From Alphaproteobacteria bacterium (lineage in GTDB: Bacteria; Pseudomonadota; Alphaproteobacteria; Micavibrionales; Micavibrionaceae): a stretch of 5,945 nucleotides of DNA. Positions 5,032 to 5,945 of this stretch are shown here, one piece after another. A program made the translations under genes and the position numbers. The stretch lies in contig JAJFGT010000214.1 in assembly GCA_021776015.1 (NCBI GenBank), positions 1 to 5,945 of the forward strand, written 5' to 3'. Under the pieces are notes generated by a model. That model ran no database searches. It saw nothing but the letters and a program-made list of their open reading frames with translations, and was not told the DNA's origin. Within the stretch, counting starts at the first letter, position 1, and every line of letters begins with the position of its first letter.

Positions 5032-5817
5032 ATGAATATACCATCCCCTGTTACCTCTCCGAGCACAGAGACACTTCTTCCTGTAAAAGGACAGGCGACG
5101 ACACAAAATCTAAAAATAGCCAATAGCAATGAGCATAAGGAAAATCCTTATACAGCGCGCAATCCCAATATTAACGACCGAAACATCACAGGTTTTTGTA
5201 TTGTTTTCGCATTTTTTGTAGGAGGGCTTATTACGAGTATTATTATTGCCTCAAAAATTGTAAGCATCGGAGTATTTGTTCTTCCTGCTTCAGTCTTTAT
5301 TTGGGCTTTAACGTATCCCTGCTCTGATATTGTTGCTGAAGTATATGGTCGAAAATATGCAAATAAACTTGTTTTAGGGGGCTTTATTGCCTATGTCGTT
5401 ATGCTCTTTGTTCTCATGGAAGCTATTGCGATGACACCCGCTCCTTTTTGGACACATCAAGAGGCCTTTGAAACTGTTCTTAAAACAACACCCCGCGTTA
5501 TGATTGCCATTCTCATATCATATCTTATTACACAGTTTTTTGATGTTCATATGTTCAGTTATTTAAGACAAAAAACAAAAGGCAAGTATTTATGGCTTCG
5601 TAATAATATTTCAACCATGTGTTCACAGACATTGGGAAATACTATCTTTCTAAGCATTGCCTTTCTCGGTGTCTTTCCCATGGATAAATGGATACATTTG
5701 TTTGTTGCAAATTTAGTCGCTCGCTATTGTTTAGCATGGGTTGATACAACAATTGTCTATTCCGCTGTTCACGCTTTATATAAATTCTATCCTGAGCTCA
5801 GGAGATCTTATAAATAG
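5032..5817 (+). CDS. yhhQ: Queuosine-precursor transporter (YhhQ/VUT family)
   Basis: Inner-membrane carrier family (TIGR00697, YhhQ); E. coli YhhQ imports the queuosine precursors preQ0 and preQ1 for tRNA modification. The 261 residues contain about six hydrophobic segments, near 52-76, 78-100, 112-134, 155-171, 198-215 and 219-248. Family motifs are SDIVAEVYGRKYA (98-110) after TM2 and the QFFDVHMF (168-175) and LWLRNNIST (187-195) stretches after TM4. Two things are odd. The N-terminal tail before TM1 is about 50 residues, polar and Pro/Thr/Asn-rich. In addition, the Asp that usually follows the 'ST...' motif is replaced by Gly202-Asn203. GGAGGG lies 5 nt before the ATG, a strong ribosome binding site that appears to be controlled by the structured leader. 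No later Met fits a shorter start. Confidence 0.93.
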   Translation: MNIPSPVTSPSTETLLPVKGQATTQNLKIANSNEHKENPYTARNPNINDRNITGFCIVFAFFVGGLITSIIIASKIVSIGVFVLPASVFIWALTYPCSDIVAEVYGRKYANKLVLGGFIAYVVMLFVLMEAIAMTPAPFWTHQEAFETVLKTTPRVMIAILISYLITQFFDVHMFSYLRQKTKGKYLWLRNNISTMCSQTLGNTIFLSIAFLGVFPMDKWIHLFVANLVARYCLAWVDTTIVYSAVHALYKFYPELRRSYK

Positions 5818-5820
5818 ACT

Positions 5821-5945
5821 CTATTTCGTTTTTTTTACGAACTTCGTTAAAATAACGATTTGTTGTCCATTCACCCGACCTTCAATATGCTCTGGGTTAT
5901 CCGAAACGAGGGAAATGTTGCGCACAGCCGTCCCTCGTTTTGCCG
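5821..5945 (-). CDS. C-terminal end of an unidentified protein (partial, runs off the right edge)
   Basis: The last 40 codons of a minus-strand frame are open to the window edge and end in TAG (5823-5821). The visible residues run from AKRGTAVRNISLV through SDNPEHIEGRVNGQQ to IVILTKFVKKTK. The other two minus frames close within this stretch. The mix of Gly turns, alternating hydrophobics and a basic tail looks like real protein, probably a beta-rich C-terminus. I cannot name the family. It is convergent with yhhQ, with only 3 bp between the two stop codons, so any terminator must lie inside the other gene. Confidence 0.62.
   Translation of the reverse strand, partial: AKRGTAVRNISLVSDNPEHIEGRVNGQQIVILTKFVKKTK

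Overview
The window looks like a fairly AT-rich, densely packed bacterial chromosome segment. The best guess is an alphaproteobacterium, possibly host-associated. The main reason is the tight pair of a DUF465/YdcH-type small protein with class I PurE, an arrangement typical of that class. A queuosine-precursor transporter (YhhQ/VUT family) and an orphan HExxH protein fit a salvage-dependent or host-associated lifestyle, but that is inference. No rRNA, tRNA, CRISPR array, insertion sequence or phage gene is visible.

Layout. Positions 1-37 (minus) hold the first codons of an unidentified gene with a good ribosome binding site. Next come a possible terminator hairpin and pfkA (minus, 6-phosphofructokinase). 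A 100-bp divergent promoter region separates pfkA from DUF465-purE (plus), whose two genes are 3 nt apart. purE converges, over 34 bp, on a 1.8-kb minus-strand gene for an unrecognised protein of about 591 residues with a central HEFVH metalloprotease signature. A 71-bp divergent gap leads to a plus-strand NMT1/THI5-like substrate-binding protein that lacks a signal peptide. A 266-bp non-coding stretch follows, unusually rich in RNA secondary structure. It ends in the ribosome binding site of a yhhQ-like gene. Three bp beyond yhhQ, the C-terminus of another unidentified minus-strand gene enters from the right edge.

How the genes relate. pfkA (glycolysis) and purE (purine synthesis) are housekeeping genes in separate units sharing a promoter region. 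PurE of this class needs N5-CAIR made by PurK, and no purK lies next to it; the HExxH gene occupies the place downstream. The substrate-binding protein has no permease or ATPase gene beside it.

The most interesting stretch is 4783-5031. It has a promoter-like TTGACA-17-TATTGT, a 44-nt two-part hairpin at the predicted RNA 5' end followed by an A-rich tail, and further hairpins. Near the start codon, an anti-Shine-Dalgarno segment can pair either with an upstream copy of the SD region or with the SD itself. This is the layout expected of a riboswitch-like leader, and the downstream gene is a predicted queuosine-precursor transporter. It does not match a riboswitch consensus I can recall, so ligand and class remain hypotheses.
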